Positions 50,581-59,018 of a DNA stretch of 64,000 nucleotides are shown in pieces. The translations under genes were made by a program, and so were the position numbers. Under the pieces are notes generated by a model. It did not search any database. It saw nothing but the letters and a program-made list of their open reading frames with translations, and was not told where the DNA came from. The stretch is taken from assembly GCA_905214525.1 (NCBI GenBank), contig CAJMMN010000006.1, forward strand, positions 45,381-109,380, written 5' to 3'. This DNA is from an uncultured bacterium. GTDB lineage: Bacteria > Actinomycetota > Coriobacteriia > Coriobacteriales > Coriobacteriaceae. Within the stretch, counting starts at the first letter, position 1. Each line of letters starts with the position of its first letter.

Positions 50581-53500
50581 ATGACTCAGGGAAAGCATTT
50601 CGCTGCCGGCGGCGATCACTTCGCCACACTGCCAAACAAAAAGATTCACGCCCCGAAGGGGATCGCGCGTCTGACCGTCACCGCGGCGACCATGGCCGCC
50701 ATGACCGGATCGAGCCTCATCTCACCGTTCACGGCATTCGCCCAGACCGGTGACGGGGGCACGCAGCACCCCGCCGTGATGTCGCCGATCGCCGCCCACG
50801 CCGGCGCGGCATCCGGTGTCGGCGCGAAATCCGCCGCACAGACCATCGCGGACCTGCAGAAGGCAGTCGACGAGGCGAAGGCGAAGGAGGACGCCGCCAA
50901 GGCATCCTACGATGAGGCCGCCGGTCCCTACAACGAGGCGGCTTCCGCCCGCGACCAGGCCAAGGCATCCTACGATTCGGCAGTCAGCGCCGGCACGGCA
51001 GCCGACCGAGCGGCAATGGACGAGTACGCCCGTCAGGTCGCAGAGGGCAAGGACGCCGCCGATACTGCCGGCAAGGACCTCGAGCAGGCGAAGGCGGGTC
51101 TCGCAGACGCCAAGGCGGATGCGTCCGAGAAGGACGAGGCGTACAAGTCCGCCCTCAAGGCGGCCCAGGATGCCAAGGATGCCCTCGATAAAGCCAAGGC
51201 AGATGCCGTAAGCGCCACCCCGGAGGCAATCAGTGCCGCCGAACAGGCCGTGCGCGACGCCCAGGCTGCCGTGGACAGGGCACAGGTTGAACTCGCCAAC
51301 GCCAACGCTACGCTTGCCGATGCCCAGTCCAAGCTGGTTGCGGCCCAGTCTGCAAAGGATTCCGCCGATTCCGTCCTTGTCGCAGCCAAGCAGAACAAGG
51401 ACGCGGCGGATGCGAAGGTCGCAGCAGCCAGCGCCGCCTATGAGCAGGCGAAAGCCGACCTCGCCGCAGCGGAGGCAGGCGCCAGCGGTCCGGAGTACGA
51501 TGCGGCAAAACAGAAGGTCGCGGACGCGGAGGCAGCCCTCGCTGCCGCACAAGCGGCACAGTCCCAGTGCGAGTCCGAGCTCGAGCAGGCGCAGTCCGCT
51601 GCAGCAACGGCGCAGACCGAGCTGAATGATGCCCAGGCGTCCCTCTCCATAAAGCAGCAGGCCGCGGCCGATGCCGAATCCGGCATGAACGCCGCCCAGT
51701 CCGCACTCGATGCCGCGAACGCCGACCTCGATGCCGCCAAGCAGGCGAACGTCGACGCCATCTCCAAGCTGGATGCAGCGAAGCAGGCTGTCAAGGACGC
51801 TGAGTCCGCCAAGGCAGCCGCCGATGTAGAGCTTGCGAACGCCAAGGCCGCAAAGGATACCGCAGACGCCGCCGTGACCGCCGCGCAGCAGAAGGTCGAC
51901 GAGGCACAGGCAAAACTCGATTCCGCCGACGCGCAGCTCAAGCAGGGAGCCATCGGCTTCTTCCGTGCCATGGGTGCCGATGACGCAGTCAACATCATCC
52001 TGAACGCCAAATATGCCGGAAAGACCGAAGTCGGCAACTCCAAGGACGCCACGTCCCTTGATAACATGCTCAATGCGATCAGGTGGATGAAGTCCGTCAA
52101 CGACTACCGCAAGTCGGTCGGCCTGTCCGAGCTCCAGGTCACCTACAAGCTCATCGCCGGTGCCATTGCGGATGCCAACTACAGTGACACTGTGCTCGAT
52201 CATGCCCGTCAATATAATTTTGCCGAAAACCTGGCATGGAATTACGGAATCGATCCGAGTGGGCAGTGGATCGAGCAGGAGAAGGGCTTTTTCGACAAGG
52301 CAACGGAGGCCCTTTATGGAGTCACCGGTCTTGTCGGCAAGGATGCCTATGATTTCTATGCAAAGAACGGCGTCGCAATCAACCATTGGATTGCAAACAA
52401 CTGCCGCTGGGAGAACGGCAGCAGCGGCACCGTCGGCCATTACATGAACATCATCAATCCCGAACTCGCCGTTATGGGAATGGCAACCTGCACCAAGGGC
52501 ACCATGTCCGGGCTTCAGACGCAGTGCTATACCGCAGAGATCTCCGGCTGGTCCGGCTCCGGTTGGAACACGAACCCCATCTCCGTCGACGAGTACGAGC
52601 AAAAGCTGACCTCCTATATCAACGGTCTCAAGAACGCCAAGAGCGCACTCGACGCAGCCAAGGCCGATCTCGCATCCAAGAAGCAGGCAGCCGCCGGCGC
52701 CACCGCAACCGTTCAGCAGAAGCAGGTCGCAGCGGATTCCGCACAGGCAGGTGTCGATGCCGCGAAGCAGGGCGTCGCGGATGCCCAGCGTGCCGTCGAT
52801 GCCGCCAATGCTGATGTCGCCGCCAAGCAACAGGGCGTCACGGATGCCCAGACCGAGCTTGATGCGGCGAAATCGGACCTCGATGCCGCCAACGCGGCAG
52901 TCGATACGGCAAAGTCGACCGTCCAGCAGAAGCAGGTCGCCTTTGATGCTGCCAACGCAGCCGTAACGACCGCACAGTCTAAGTTGGATTCCGCCAAGGC
53001 GGACACCGCTGCTAAGCAGCAGGGCGTGGACGATGCGAACGCCGACCTCGCGAAGTTCTTCCAGGACATCGCCGACGCCAAGAAGGCGGTCGATACAGCA
53101 AAGAGCGTCCAAGACGCGGCGGCAGCCGACCAAGCCGAGAAGGCGGCAGTCCTCGCAGCCGCCAAGCAAAAGGCGGACGGCACCGCACGCGCCCTCGCGG
53201 ATGCCCAGCGTGCCGTCGATGCCGCAAAGGCCGACACCGGCGTTGCCGCCGACAGGCTCACCGGCTCCCAGACCGATCTCGAGGACGCACAGTCGAACCT
53301 CGACATCCTCACCGGTCTTGCCGCGAAGCTCGCAGAGGCACAGCAGCGCCAGCAGGATGCAGTAAAGGCCGTCAATGACACCAAGGCCGCGCTCGATGCC
53401 GCGAAGGCGGATACCATCGCCGCCGAGTCCCTGGTCTCCGCCGCCGAACAGGCAAAGGCGCAGGCAGACGCCAAGCTGGCGAGGCTGAACTCCATCAATG

Positions 53501-53937
53501 CCGACGCGGCGATCGCTTCCGGCCATGACGCGAACGCGGATGACGCCCTCAACGCGCTTTTCGCCGCAGCAGTCGAGGCACGTGCCAAGGTCGCGCCCGC
53601 CAAAGTCATCCTGGACGAGAAGCAGGCTGCGCTGGACGGGCTCAAGCCCGGCTATGATGCGGCGCTCGCCGCCTACGAGCAGGCGAAGTCCGACCGCATC
53701 GCGGCGGAGCAGGAGCTTTCCGATGAGATCGCACGACAGGAGGCAGAGGAGGCCGCAAAGCAACAGGTGGCATACAGCCCGAAGCATCTCGCCGGCACGG
53801 AGACCGCCCGGCCCGGCAACCTCGCCCAGACCGGCGACCGCACGGGCCTCATCGGCGAGACGTTCGCCATCGGCGGTACCGTCCTTGTGGCAGCCGGCGT
53901 CTTCCTCGACCGGAAGAAGCGCCGCGAGCAGATGTAA
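50581..53937 (+). CDS. Cell-wall-anchored coiled-coil protein with central CAP/SCP domain
   Basis: 1,118 residues. A long signal peptide ends near AFAQTGDG (about 58). Residues ~85-460 and ~690-1060 are Ala-rich, charged heptads predicted as long coiled coils. Between them (about 493-670) is a CAP domain: WMKSVNDYRKSVGL, NFAENLAWNYG, and GHYMNIINPELAVMG with its conserved His near 620. The C-terminus has LAQTGD (1081), a hydrophobic segment and RKKRREQM, a sortase signal of LPxTG type. It should project a CAP head on two stalk arms. GC content is far higher than neighbouring element genes. Confidence 0.92.
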   Translation: MTQGKHFAAGGDHFATLPNKKIHAPKGIARLTVTAATMAAMTGSSLISPFTAFAQTGDGGTQHPAVMSPIAAHAGAASGVGAKSAAQTIADLQKAVDEAKAKEDAAKASYDEAAGPYNEAASARDQAKASYDSAVSAGTAADRAAMDEYARQVAEGKDAADTAGKDLEQAKAGLADAKADASEKDEAYKSALKAAQDAKDALDKAKADAVSATPEAISAAEQAVRDAQAAVDRAQVELANANATLADAQSKLVAAQSAKDSADSVLVAAKQNKDAADAKVAAASAAYEQAKADLAAAEAGASGPEYDAAKQKVADAEAALAAAQAAQSQCESELEQAQSAAATAQTELNDAQASLSIKQQAAADAESGMNAAQSALDAANADLDAAKQANVDAISKLDAAKQAVKDAESAKAAADVELANAKAAKDTADAAVTAAQQKVDEAQAKLDSADAQLKQGAIGFFRAMGADDAVNIILNAKYAGKTEVGNSKDATSLDNMLNAIRWMKSVNDYRKSVGLSELQVTYKLIAGAIADANYSDTVLDHARQYNFAENLAWNYGIDPSGQWIEQEKGFFDKATEALYGVTGLVGKDAYDFYAKNGVAINHWIANNCRWENGSSGTVGHYMNIINPELAVMGMATCTKGTMSGLQTQCYTAEISGWSGSGWNTNPISVDEYEQKLTSYINGLKNAKSALDAAKADLASKKQAAAGATATVQQKQVAADSAQAGVDAAKQGVADAQRAVDAANADVAAKQQGVTDAQTELDAAKSDLDAANAAVDTAKSTVQQKQVAFDAANAAVTTAQSKLDSAKADTAAKQQGVDDANADLAKFFQDIADAKKAVDTAKSVQDAAAADQAEKAAVLAAAKQKADGTARALADAQRAVDAAKADTGVAADRLTGSQTDLEDAQSNLDILTGLAAKLAEAQQRQQDAVKAVNDTKAALDAAKADTIAAESLVSAAEQAKAQADAKLARLNSINADAAIASGHDANADDALNALFAAAVEARAKVAPAKVILDEKQAALDGLKPGYDAALAAYEQAKSDRIAAEQELSDEIARQEAEEAAKQQVAYSPKHLAGTETARPGNLAQTGDRTGLIGETFAIGGTVLVAAGVFLDRKKRREQM

Positions 53938-54002
53938 AAGCGAGTCGGGCGTTGGATATCGGCTAGTGTCCAACGCCCGGTTTCATGGACGGGGAGATCG
54001 GT

Positions 54003-54653
54003 GTGAGAAAAAAGGCTATTATCGTTGCGCTTCTGGTGTGCCTTTCGGCACCTCAACTTGGATGTGCCGGCGTTGCAAAGCAAGGAAGCGGCTCTACGGA
54101 AAGGGCCGCCACAGCGGTAAAGAACAAAGACAAAAAGAAGCCAAGCGAAGAAAAGGCGGCGCAAACCTCTGGAACCAAGACCGAGGAGAAGAAAGAATCC
54201 GACGACAAGGACCAGAAGTCCGATGACTCCAAGAAGGAGGATAACAAGTCTTCCGATTCCTCGAAGTCGGACAACAAGGGCGATTCCTCCCAGTCCAAGC
54301 AGAATTCCGGCAATTCGCAGAGTTCCGGCAGCAACAATTCCTCTTCCAACGGCGGCAGCCAGAAGAAGTGGGTTGCCGAGCAGGGCCACTGGGAGACAGA
54401 TTACAGCCAGGTCTGGGTGCCGAATGTGGTTTATACGCGCCATGAACGTTGGATCTGCAGTGCATGCCACGCAGCATTTGGATCTGCAGCCGAAATGGAC
54501 GCTCACGCTCACGCTACTTTTGGCGATGCGCAGCATCCTAACGGCGGTTCTGCAATCAATGATTCGTATACCACCTCTGAGGACCAAGGACATTATGAAC
54601 AGCAGGCTACGGGACAACATTGGGTCGTCGATGTTGCCGGTCACTGGGAATGA
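54003..54653 (+). CDS. Lipoprotein with low-complexity linker and C2H2-like head
   Basis: 216 residues from GTG 54003 with GGGGAG upstream. Signal RKKAIIVALLVCLSAPQLGC with Cys as likely lipidation site (the lipobox is weak). A Lys/Ser/Asp/Asn-rich disordered stretch (about 40-120) leads to a compact domain with WICSACHAAFGSAAEMDAHAHATFG, which has CxxC and spaced histidines of a zinc-finger type, framed by GHWETDYSQVWVPNVVYTRHE and VAGHWE. Secreted versions of this head occur in gut Gram-positives; function unknown. It follows the surface protein by 65 bases and probably belongs to the same unit. Confidence 0.8.
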   Translation: MRKKAIIVALLVCLSAPQLGCAGVAKQGSGSTERAATAVKNKDKKKPSEEKAAQTSGTKTEEKKESDDKDQKSDDSKKEDNKSSDSSKSDNKGDSSQSKQNSGNSQSSGSNNSSSNGGSQKKWVAEQGHWETDYSQVWVPNVVYTRHERWICSACHAAFGSAAEMDAHAHATFGDAQHPNGGSAINDSYTTSEDQGHYEQQATGQHWVVDVAGHWE

Positions 54654-54704
54654 TGGACATATGTTCCTCTCCTCTTACATTCGGTAAATGTTTATTTATT
54701 TGTG

Positions 54705-54729
54705 GGCGGCCGGTTCGGCCGCCTTTTTT
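54705..54729 (+). terminator. Terminator after the lipoprotein gene
   Basis: GGCGGCCG, loop GTT, CGGCCGCC, then six Ts. Confidence 0.9.
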
Positions 54730-55165
54730 AGACGCCCAGTCTAGGAGCAAACGATAGGAAAGCAATCAAACGAGAGGGCGTTCCAAAAGAATCCGGCGGT
54801 GCCGGATGCTTTGGGCAAAACCTTCCGCAAATCGGTAAGGTCTTCCATCAACTTGCTTCAGCCCTCGCCCGGAGTCCGCTGCGCGGTAATGCAAACACTC
54901 GGCATCCCTCGCATTCGCATCACCGCTCCGCTCTCGCTACAGCGAATTTCTAACACTCAGCATCCTTCGCGTTAAAAATTCGCTTCCGCTCACGGTCTCC
55001 GCTGACACTACGACACCGCGAAGCCTTTCGCTCGAAACGAGGCCTCTCATTTCGTGTCTACGCTACGCTCCGCCCAATCGCCGTTCCGGTGATTGCAAGA
55101 TGACTGTGGGTGGCATTTTTGTGGGCCCATTCGGACCCCAAAAACACCACGCCACAGACCTTGCC

Positions 55166-55240
55166 TATCGCCTGCTGCGGCGATAAGGTTATCGTGAAGT
55201 TGAAACTTCGCGATGAAGAATCGCGGCGACGATTCTTCAT
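55166..55240 (+). other. Candidate origin of transfer (oriT)
   Basis: Four successive inverted repeats in 75 bases just upstream of mobC: TATCGCC/GGCGATA (55166-55185), CGATAA/TTATCG (55181-55194), GAAGTT/AACTTC (55196-55209) and ATGAAGAATCG/CGATTCTTCAT (55213-55240). Stacked repeats beside relaxase genes are typical of oriT. The nick site is not identified. The 54730-55165 stretch holds no convincing gene. Confidence 0.6.
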
Positions 55241-55343
55241 TTTTGGAACGACGCCAGCCGTTCCTCATCAAGGAAAGCGAATCGCATAGCAGGTTTTGAT
55301 CGGAGTCCTCTCCGATCGCTGATTCGTTTTCCGAGGAGGAATC

Positions 55344-55877
55344 ATGAGCAGGCTCCGCCCACACACCGTCAAGGCGTCTCTTTCAAATGACGAGAAGAAA
55401 ACCATCGCTGCAATCGCAAAGCGACATGAGATGAGCGAGGCGGAACTCATCCGCTTCGTTTTGTGCAATGCCGACGATCTCGATATCGATTTTGGTTTTT
55501 CGGAAATCGCTGGGCAGAAATTCCGAACCGATGACATTCACGTCCGGGTCTCGCCGGAAGAAAAAAAGAAAATCGAAAGCAATGCTGATTCCCTTGGCGT
55601 GACCGTGAGCTCGTATGCGCGGCGCGTACTGCTCAAAGGGAATGTCGAGAAAATCGATGTCGATCGGGCGTCGATCGACAAGATTTATCACGAACTTCTG
55701 AAGGAAGGAACGAATCTCAATCAGCTGATGTACTTCGTGAACGCCCAGGGGCTTCCCGCGTACAACGAGAAAGCTGTTTTCCGCACACTCGAAAAGGTTT
55801 ACCAAGTTGGGCGTAAGCTGGACTGTTTTATCGATGAGCTCGAGAAGCGCTATTTCGTTGGTGGTGATGTGAAGTGA
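55344..55877 (+). CDS. MobC-like relaxosome accessory protein
   Basis: 177 residues with GAGGAGG upstream. It has two ribbon-helix-helix-like repeats (VKASLSNDEKKTIAAIAKRHEMSEAELIRFVL and IHVRVSPEEKKKIESNADSLGVTVSSYARRVLL) and a MobC-type C-terminus (LLKEGTNLNQLMYFVNAQG). Such proteins bind oriT and help the relaxase melt the nick region. Its stop overlaps the relaxase start by four bases, so the pair is coupled. It lies just after the candidate oriT. Confidence 0.88.
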   Translation: MSRLRPHTVKASLSNDEKKTIAAIAKRHEMSEAELIRFVLCNADDLDIDFGFSEIAGQKFRTDDIHVRVSPEEKKKIESNADSLGVTVSSYARRVLLKGNVEKIDVDRASIDKIYHELLKEGTNLNQLMYFVNAQGLPAYNEKAVFRTLEKVYQVGRKLDCFIDELEKRYFVGGDVK

Positions 55878-57073
55878 CGGTTATCAAACAGAAAAGCGTT
55901 TCGAGCGATCGCTACGCAAAGAACGTCCGTAAATACATCAACGGAAAAGATGCGCTTGCGCGTGGTGGCTGGAACATCGAATACAGCGATCGCTGGTTTT
56001 CGAAAATGGATAGAACCAGAAAGGTTTTCCATCACGACAAGCCGTCGAGAGCCGGAGCCAAAAACGTAATCTTGCTTCATCAGATCCTCGCGTTCCTTCC
56101 GGAAGAATGCTCATGCAACGGGGGCAAGATGACCCCCGATGCATGTTTGGCCTACGCGGAGCAATGGCTTGCGAAGCACTATATGCATCAACAGGTGATT
56201 CTCGCGCTGCACGAAGAAAGCGATAAGGCGGGAAAACGCTACGCAGTGCACATGGCGATCAACCGTACCGATTTGTTAACTGGCAAGCGTTGCGAGACGG
56301 GCGGGCGGCATGGAAAGTACGAACGCGCCTCATGGGTCCGCGAACTCGATAAGGACTGGAATCTCGCCCAGCTCGAAAAGGGAAAGAAGAATTCGAAGAT
56401 TCGAGATCGACAGCCGCGCGATATTGAAAAGGAGATTGTCGATCGCGGAGAGTACAGTTATAAAAACAATCTGCGCGAGCTGATCCATATTGCAATCAAC
56501 GACTACCACCCGAAGAATATGGAGCAGTTCAAAAAATTACTTGCCTCATGGGGCGTAGACATTTTCATCAAGAACAATCGTGTCTATGCGACAGATCTTG
56601 ATATCAAAGAGGCCGGCAACCCGAAGTGCACTTTCAACCTGACCCGTCTTGACGGTCGGTTTGCGGTCAAGCAACTTGAGGCGGCCTTCAAAAATAACGT
56701 GCTTGAAGCCGAGCGAGCCCTTCCATACGAGAAGCGCTGTGAGATCTACATCCAACGGCTTAAAAAAGCGTATTCGGCGTGGGTCGAGCAGGCAAAGGCG
56801 AGCAAGGGCGTCGCCTACAATCTCTTCCCTAAGTTCATCGCACCGAAGTGCGATGAAGATCTGCTCGAAGATCCGGCGGTTCGCGATGAGCTTCTTGCGC
56901 GTCGCGGCTACGCAAGGGAGATTCGCAACCGCTATTCCGGCGGCGTTGTCGATGCCGGCGACGACCGTGTTCGCGCCGCCGGCCAGGCGCACAGCGGTAG
57001 CGCCGTGTCGCGACAGATGGACGATCGCGTTGTCGATCGCGGTGATTTCTCACGCGGAGGCACGCCTCGCTAG
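55874..57073 (+). CDS. Relaxase of the MobA/VirD2 type
   Basis: 399 residues from GTG 55874, overlapping mobC. The relaxase fold is suggested by VILLHQILAFLPEE, AEQWLAKHYMHQQVILALHEESDK and the motif III-like RYAVHMAINRTDLLTG. The catalytic tyrosine is probably in the N-terminal SSDRYAKNVRKYI region. The C-terminal ~150 residues are basic and helical. It should nick oriT and pilot single-stranded DNA through a helper type IV system. MOB subfamily not determined. Base composition (about 50% GC) differs from the host. Confidence 0.87.
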   Translation: MTVIKQKSVSSDRYAKNVRKYINGKDALARGGWNIEYSDRWFSKMDRTRKVFHHDKPSRAGAKNVILLHQILAFLPEECSCNGGKMTPDACLAYAEQWLAKHYMHQQVILALHEESDKAGKRYAVHMAINRTDLLTGKRCETGGRHGKYERASWVRELDKDWNLAQLEKGKKNSKIRDRQPRDIEKEIVDRGEYSYKNNLRELIHIAINDYHPKNMEQFKKLLASWGVDIFIKNNRVYATDLDIKEAGNPKCTFNLTRLDGRFAVKQLEAAFKNNVLEAERALPYEKRCEIYIQRLKKAYSAWVEQAKASKGVAYNLFPKFIAPKCDEDLLEDPAVRDELLARRGYAREIRNRYSGGVVDAGDDRVRAAGQAHSGSAVSRQMDDRVVDRGDFSRGGTPR

Positions 57074-57234
57074 TTTTGGAAAGCCTATCGTCGGTGCCCT
57101 AGCGCGCTGCCATCCAGTGCCGATTCTTTCATGCTCGCAATTCGGCGAGGGTGAGGAGTATGAATTGATCGGCGGGAGTCAGCCGCTCTGATAGAATCGT
57201 CCTTGCTGTCGGCAGCCCTCGTGCCGGGCAGAGC

Positions 57235-57252
57235 CCTCCATTCGATGGGAGG
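57235..57252 (+). promoter_or_regulatory. Hairpin sequestering the mini-protein ribosome binding site
   Basis: CCTCCAT (57235-57241), loop TCG, ATGGGAGG (57245-57252): the Shine-Dalgarno GGGAGG is the right arm, with one bulged G. The copy at 63665-63682 keeps both arms exactly and changes only one loop base. Confidence 0.6.
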
Positions 57253-57260
57253 TGATGCCC

Positions 57261-57386
57261 ATGACCGATTTCACCGAGCTCGTGAAACTCCTGACCGCTA
57301 CGGTCTCGCTCCTCACGGCCCTTGTCGGCCTTTCCAAGGCACTCAAGCAGGGCTCGAAGCCCAAAAAGAAAGGCCACCGTCGCTAA
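57261..57386 (+). CDS. 41-residue hydrophobic/basic mini-protein, type I toxin-like, copy 1
   Basis: ATG 57261 follows GGGAGG by 8 bases. The peptide starts MTDFTELVKLLTATVSLL, runs through one hydrophobic helix (about 8-24) and ends in a basic tail KQGSKPKKKGHRR. That is the form of type I toxin-antitoxin membrane toxins and small holin-like peptides. The second copy at 63691 differs in two residues (E6A and T14M) plus three silent changes, so the frame is under selection. A hairpin hides its ribosome binding site, another toxin-like feature. No antitoxin RNA is proven. It could also be a harmless membrane peptide. Confidence 0.65.
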   Translation: MTDFTELVKLLTATVSLLTALVGLSKALKQGSKPKKKGHRR

Positions 57387-57569
57387 GACGATGACCTAAC
57401 TCTATTAAGCAACGGCTCTGCCCAGCTCACTACAACTTGGGCTGCCGTCGGCACCATTCTACCCTTCTGACGAGGAATTCGTCCATATTTCAAAAATCGA
57501 ATCCTGTTCGCGCGTGGGCGCGTGGGCGTAAACTTTTAGTTGGGCAAACCCGACAGATTGGAGCTTGAA

Positions 57570-57635
57570 ACATGAGGGATATGCACCTCATGTCGCTCAT
57601 AAAACGTCTCCTGACCTCGAAGGAGAACGTTTTTT
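57570..57635 (+). promoter_or_regulatory. Leader with hairpin and terminator (possible attenuator)
   Basis: ACATGAGG/CCTCATGT (57570-57593, 8-base loop) is followed by AACGTCTCCT..AGGAGAACGTT and six Ts (57603-57635), only 23 bases before the first metallophosphoesterase start. A terminator so close to a start suggests control by attenuation, or end of an upstream transcript. Confidence 0.5.
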
Positions 57636-57657
57636 AGCGACAGAAGGAGACATAAAT

Positions 57658-58296
57658 ATGATCTGGTTTACCAGCGACACCCACTTCGGGCATGAGAACG
57701 TGCTGAAGTTCACCGACCGCCCGTGGGAGACGATTTGGCAGATGAACGACGCCATCGTCGACAGCATCAACGGCAGGGTTGCCGTGGACGACGAGCTCTA
57801 CATCCTGGGTGATTTCTCATTCAAGATGACCGCCCAGGACGCCTACGGGCTGCGCAAGCGGATCGCCTGCAGGCGCATCCACCTCGTCCCGGGAAACCAC
57901 GACAAGGACTGGACCCAGCCGGCGGTCGCGGGCGCCTTCACCGTGGAGCCGCCGATCTGCGTGCTCAAGATCGACGGGCAGAAGATCGTCCTGAGCCATT
58001 ACCCCATGGCCGACTGGCAGGGCATGAGCCATGGATCGTGGCACCTCCACGGGCACATCCACAGCAGCGGCGGCGCGTACAACGAGTTCAACCGCAAGCA
58101 GGGCCTTCTGCGCTACGACGTCGGTTGCGATGCCAACGGGCACTCCCCGGTGAGCCTCGACGAGCTGAGGGAGTGGTTCGCCGGAGTCGGCGAGCCGTGC
58201 GGCCGGGTGAAATGGCCCTGGTGGGTCAACGAGACCGGCGACAGGCAGGTCGAGCGCGAGCTGGCGGCGTACAAGAGGGAAGAGGTGATTCGATGA
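57658..58296 (+). CDS. Calcineurin-like metallophosphoesterase 1
   Basis: 212 residues from ATG 57658, with AAGGAGA upstream. Metal-site motifs: SDTHFGHENVL (D-x-H), GDFSFK, GNHD in VPGNHDKDW, LSHYPM and HGHIHSS. It resembles the compact phosphoesterases found on phages and plasmids; substrate could be a cyclic nucleotide, nucleotide or phosphoprotein, unknown. The stop overlaps the next start as ATGA. First of three coupled phosphoesterases. Confidence 0.9.
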   Translation: MIWFTSDTHFGHENVLKFTDRPWETIWQMNDAIVDSINGRVAVDDELYILGDFSFKMTAQDAYGLRKRIACRRIHLVPGNHDKDWTQPAVAGAFTVEPPICVLKIDGQKIVLSHYPMADWQGMSHGSWHLHGHIHSSGGAYNEFNRKQGLLRYDVGCDANGHSPVSLDELREWFAGVGEPCGRVKWPWWVNETGDRQVERELAAYKREEVIR

Positions 58297-59018
58297 CGGT
58301 CTATGTGACGGGCGACATCCACGGTGGGCTCGACATGCAAAAGCTCCGCGACTGGGAGCTTGGGGATAGCCTTACCGGCGATGACTACCTCATTGTCGCC
58401 GGCGACTTTGGCTTTCCGTGGGATTTCTCTGCCGAGGAATGCGCCGATATCGCCTGGCTGGAGTCGCGCCCCTACACGGTGCTGTTCGTCGACGGCAACC
58501 ACGAGCGCTTCGATCACTGGGCGGAGCGACCCATGGAACTGTGGCACGGTGGGCTGACGCAACGCCTGTCGGATACTTCGTCTATCCGCCGCCTCATGCG
58601 CGGGGAGGTCTTCGAGCTCGACGGCTCGACGGTCTTCACCATGGGCGGTGCCACGAGCGTGGACAGGGAATACCGCGTGCCGTATTCCAGCTGGTGGCCT
58701 CAGGAGCTTCCGGACGAGCGCGAATTCGATGCCGCGCGGGCCAAGCTCGACGAGGTCGGCTGGAAGGTCGACTGCGTCATCACCCATACCTGCGCCACGC
58801 GCATGCTCTCGCCGACGCTCTACCCGGACCCGGGCTGGGAACGCCCTGATGTGGACCGGCTGACCGGATTCCTCGACGAGATCGAGGATCGCCTGGACTA
58901 TAAGCACTGGTATTACGGTCATTTTCACCGAGACGGCAACCCGGACGAACGGCACACGGTGCTGTATGACCGGATCGTGAGGCTCGGGGACAAACTCCTG
59001 CCGTGGGGTGCGTACTGA
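58293..59018 (+). CDS. Calcineurin-like metallophosphoesterase 2
   Basis: 241 residues. MTVYVTGDIHGGLD, IVAGDFGFPWDFS, VDGNHERFDHW, CVITHTCATRM and YYGHFHRDG give the full set of metal ligands. It begins inside the stop of phosphoesterase 1 and its own stop overlaps the third gene, so all three are translated in one unit. It is clearly paralogous to the third enzyme (both begin MTVYVTGD and share the LMRGEVF and WWPxE segments) and more distant from the first. Confidence 0.92.
   Translation: MTVYVTGDIHGGLDMQKLRDWELGDSLTGDDYLIVAGDFGFPWDFSAEECADIAWLESRPYTVLFVDGNHERFDHWAERPMELWHGGLTQRLSDTSSIRRLMRGEVFELDGSTVFTMGGATSVDREYRVPYSSWWPQELPDEREFDAARAKLDEVGWKVDCVITHTCATRMLSPTLYPDPGWERPDVDRLTGFLDEIEDRLDYKHWYYGHFHRDGNPDERHTVLYDRIVRLGDKLLPWGAY

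Larger units (their letters stand above)
57071..57498 (+). repeat. 428-bp direct repeat, copy 1 (mini-protein block)
   Basis: About 85% identical by eye to 63500-63928. It spans from the relaxase stop through a 41-residue gene to a conserved downstream tail ending GAGGAATTCGTCCATATTTC. Conservation is highest in the coding part and in the 40 bases upstream. Confidence 0.85.

Noticed and set aside
50722..53973. 1,083-codon minus-strand frame rich in Leu, Gly and Arg
   Set aside because: Shadow of the Ala-rich coiled-coil surface protein gene; repetitive codons keep the antisense frame open.
57129..57377. Minus-strand 82-codon frame repeated near 63543-63807
   Set aside because: Conserved only because it is antisense to the duplicated 41-residue gene; differences between copies do not favour this frame.
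57565..57657. In-frame N-terminal extension of metallophosphoesterase 1
   Set aside because: It would start at a TTG with no properly spaced ribosome binding site and would translate through the leader hairpin and terminator; ATG 57658 has AAGGAGA and fits the family start.
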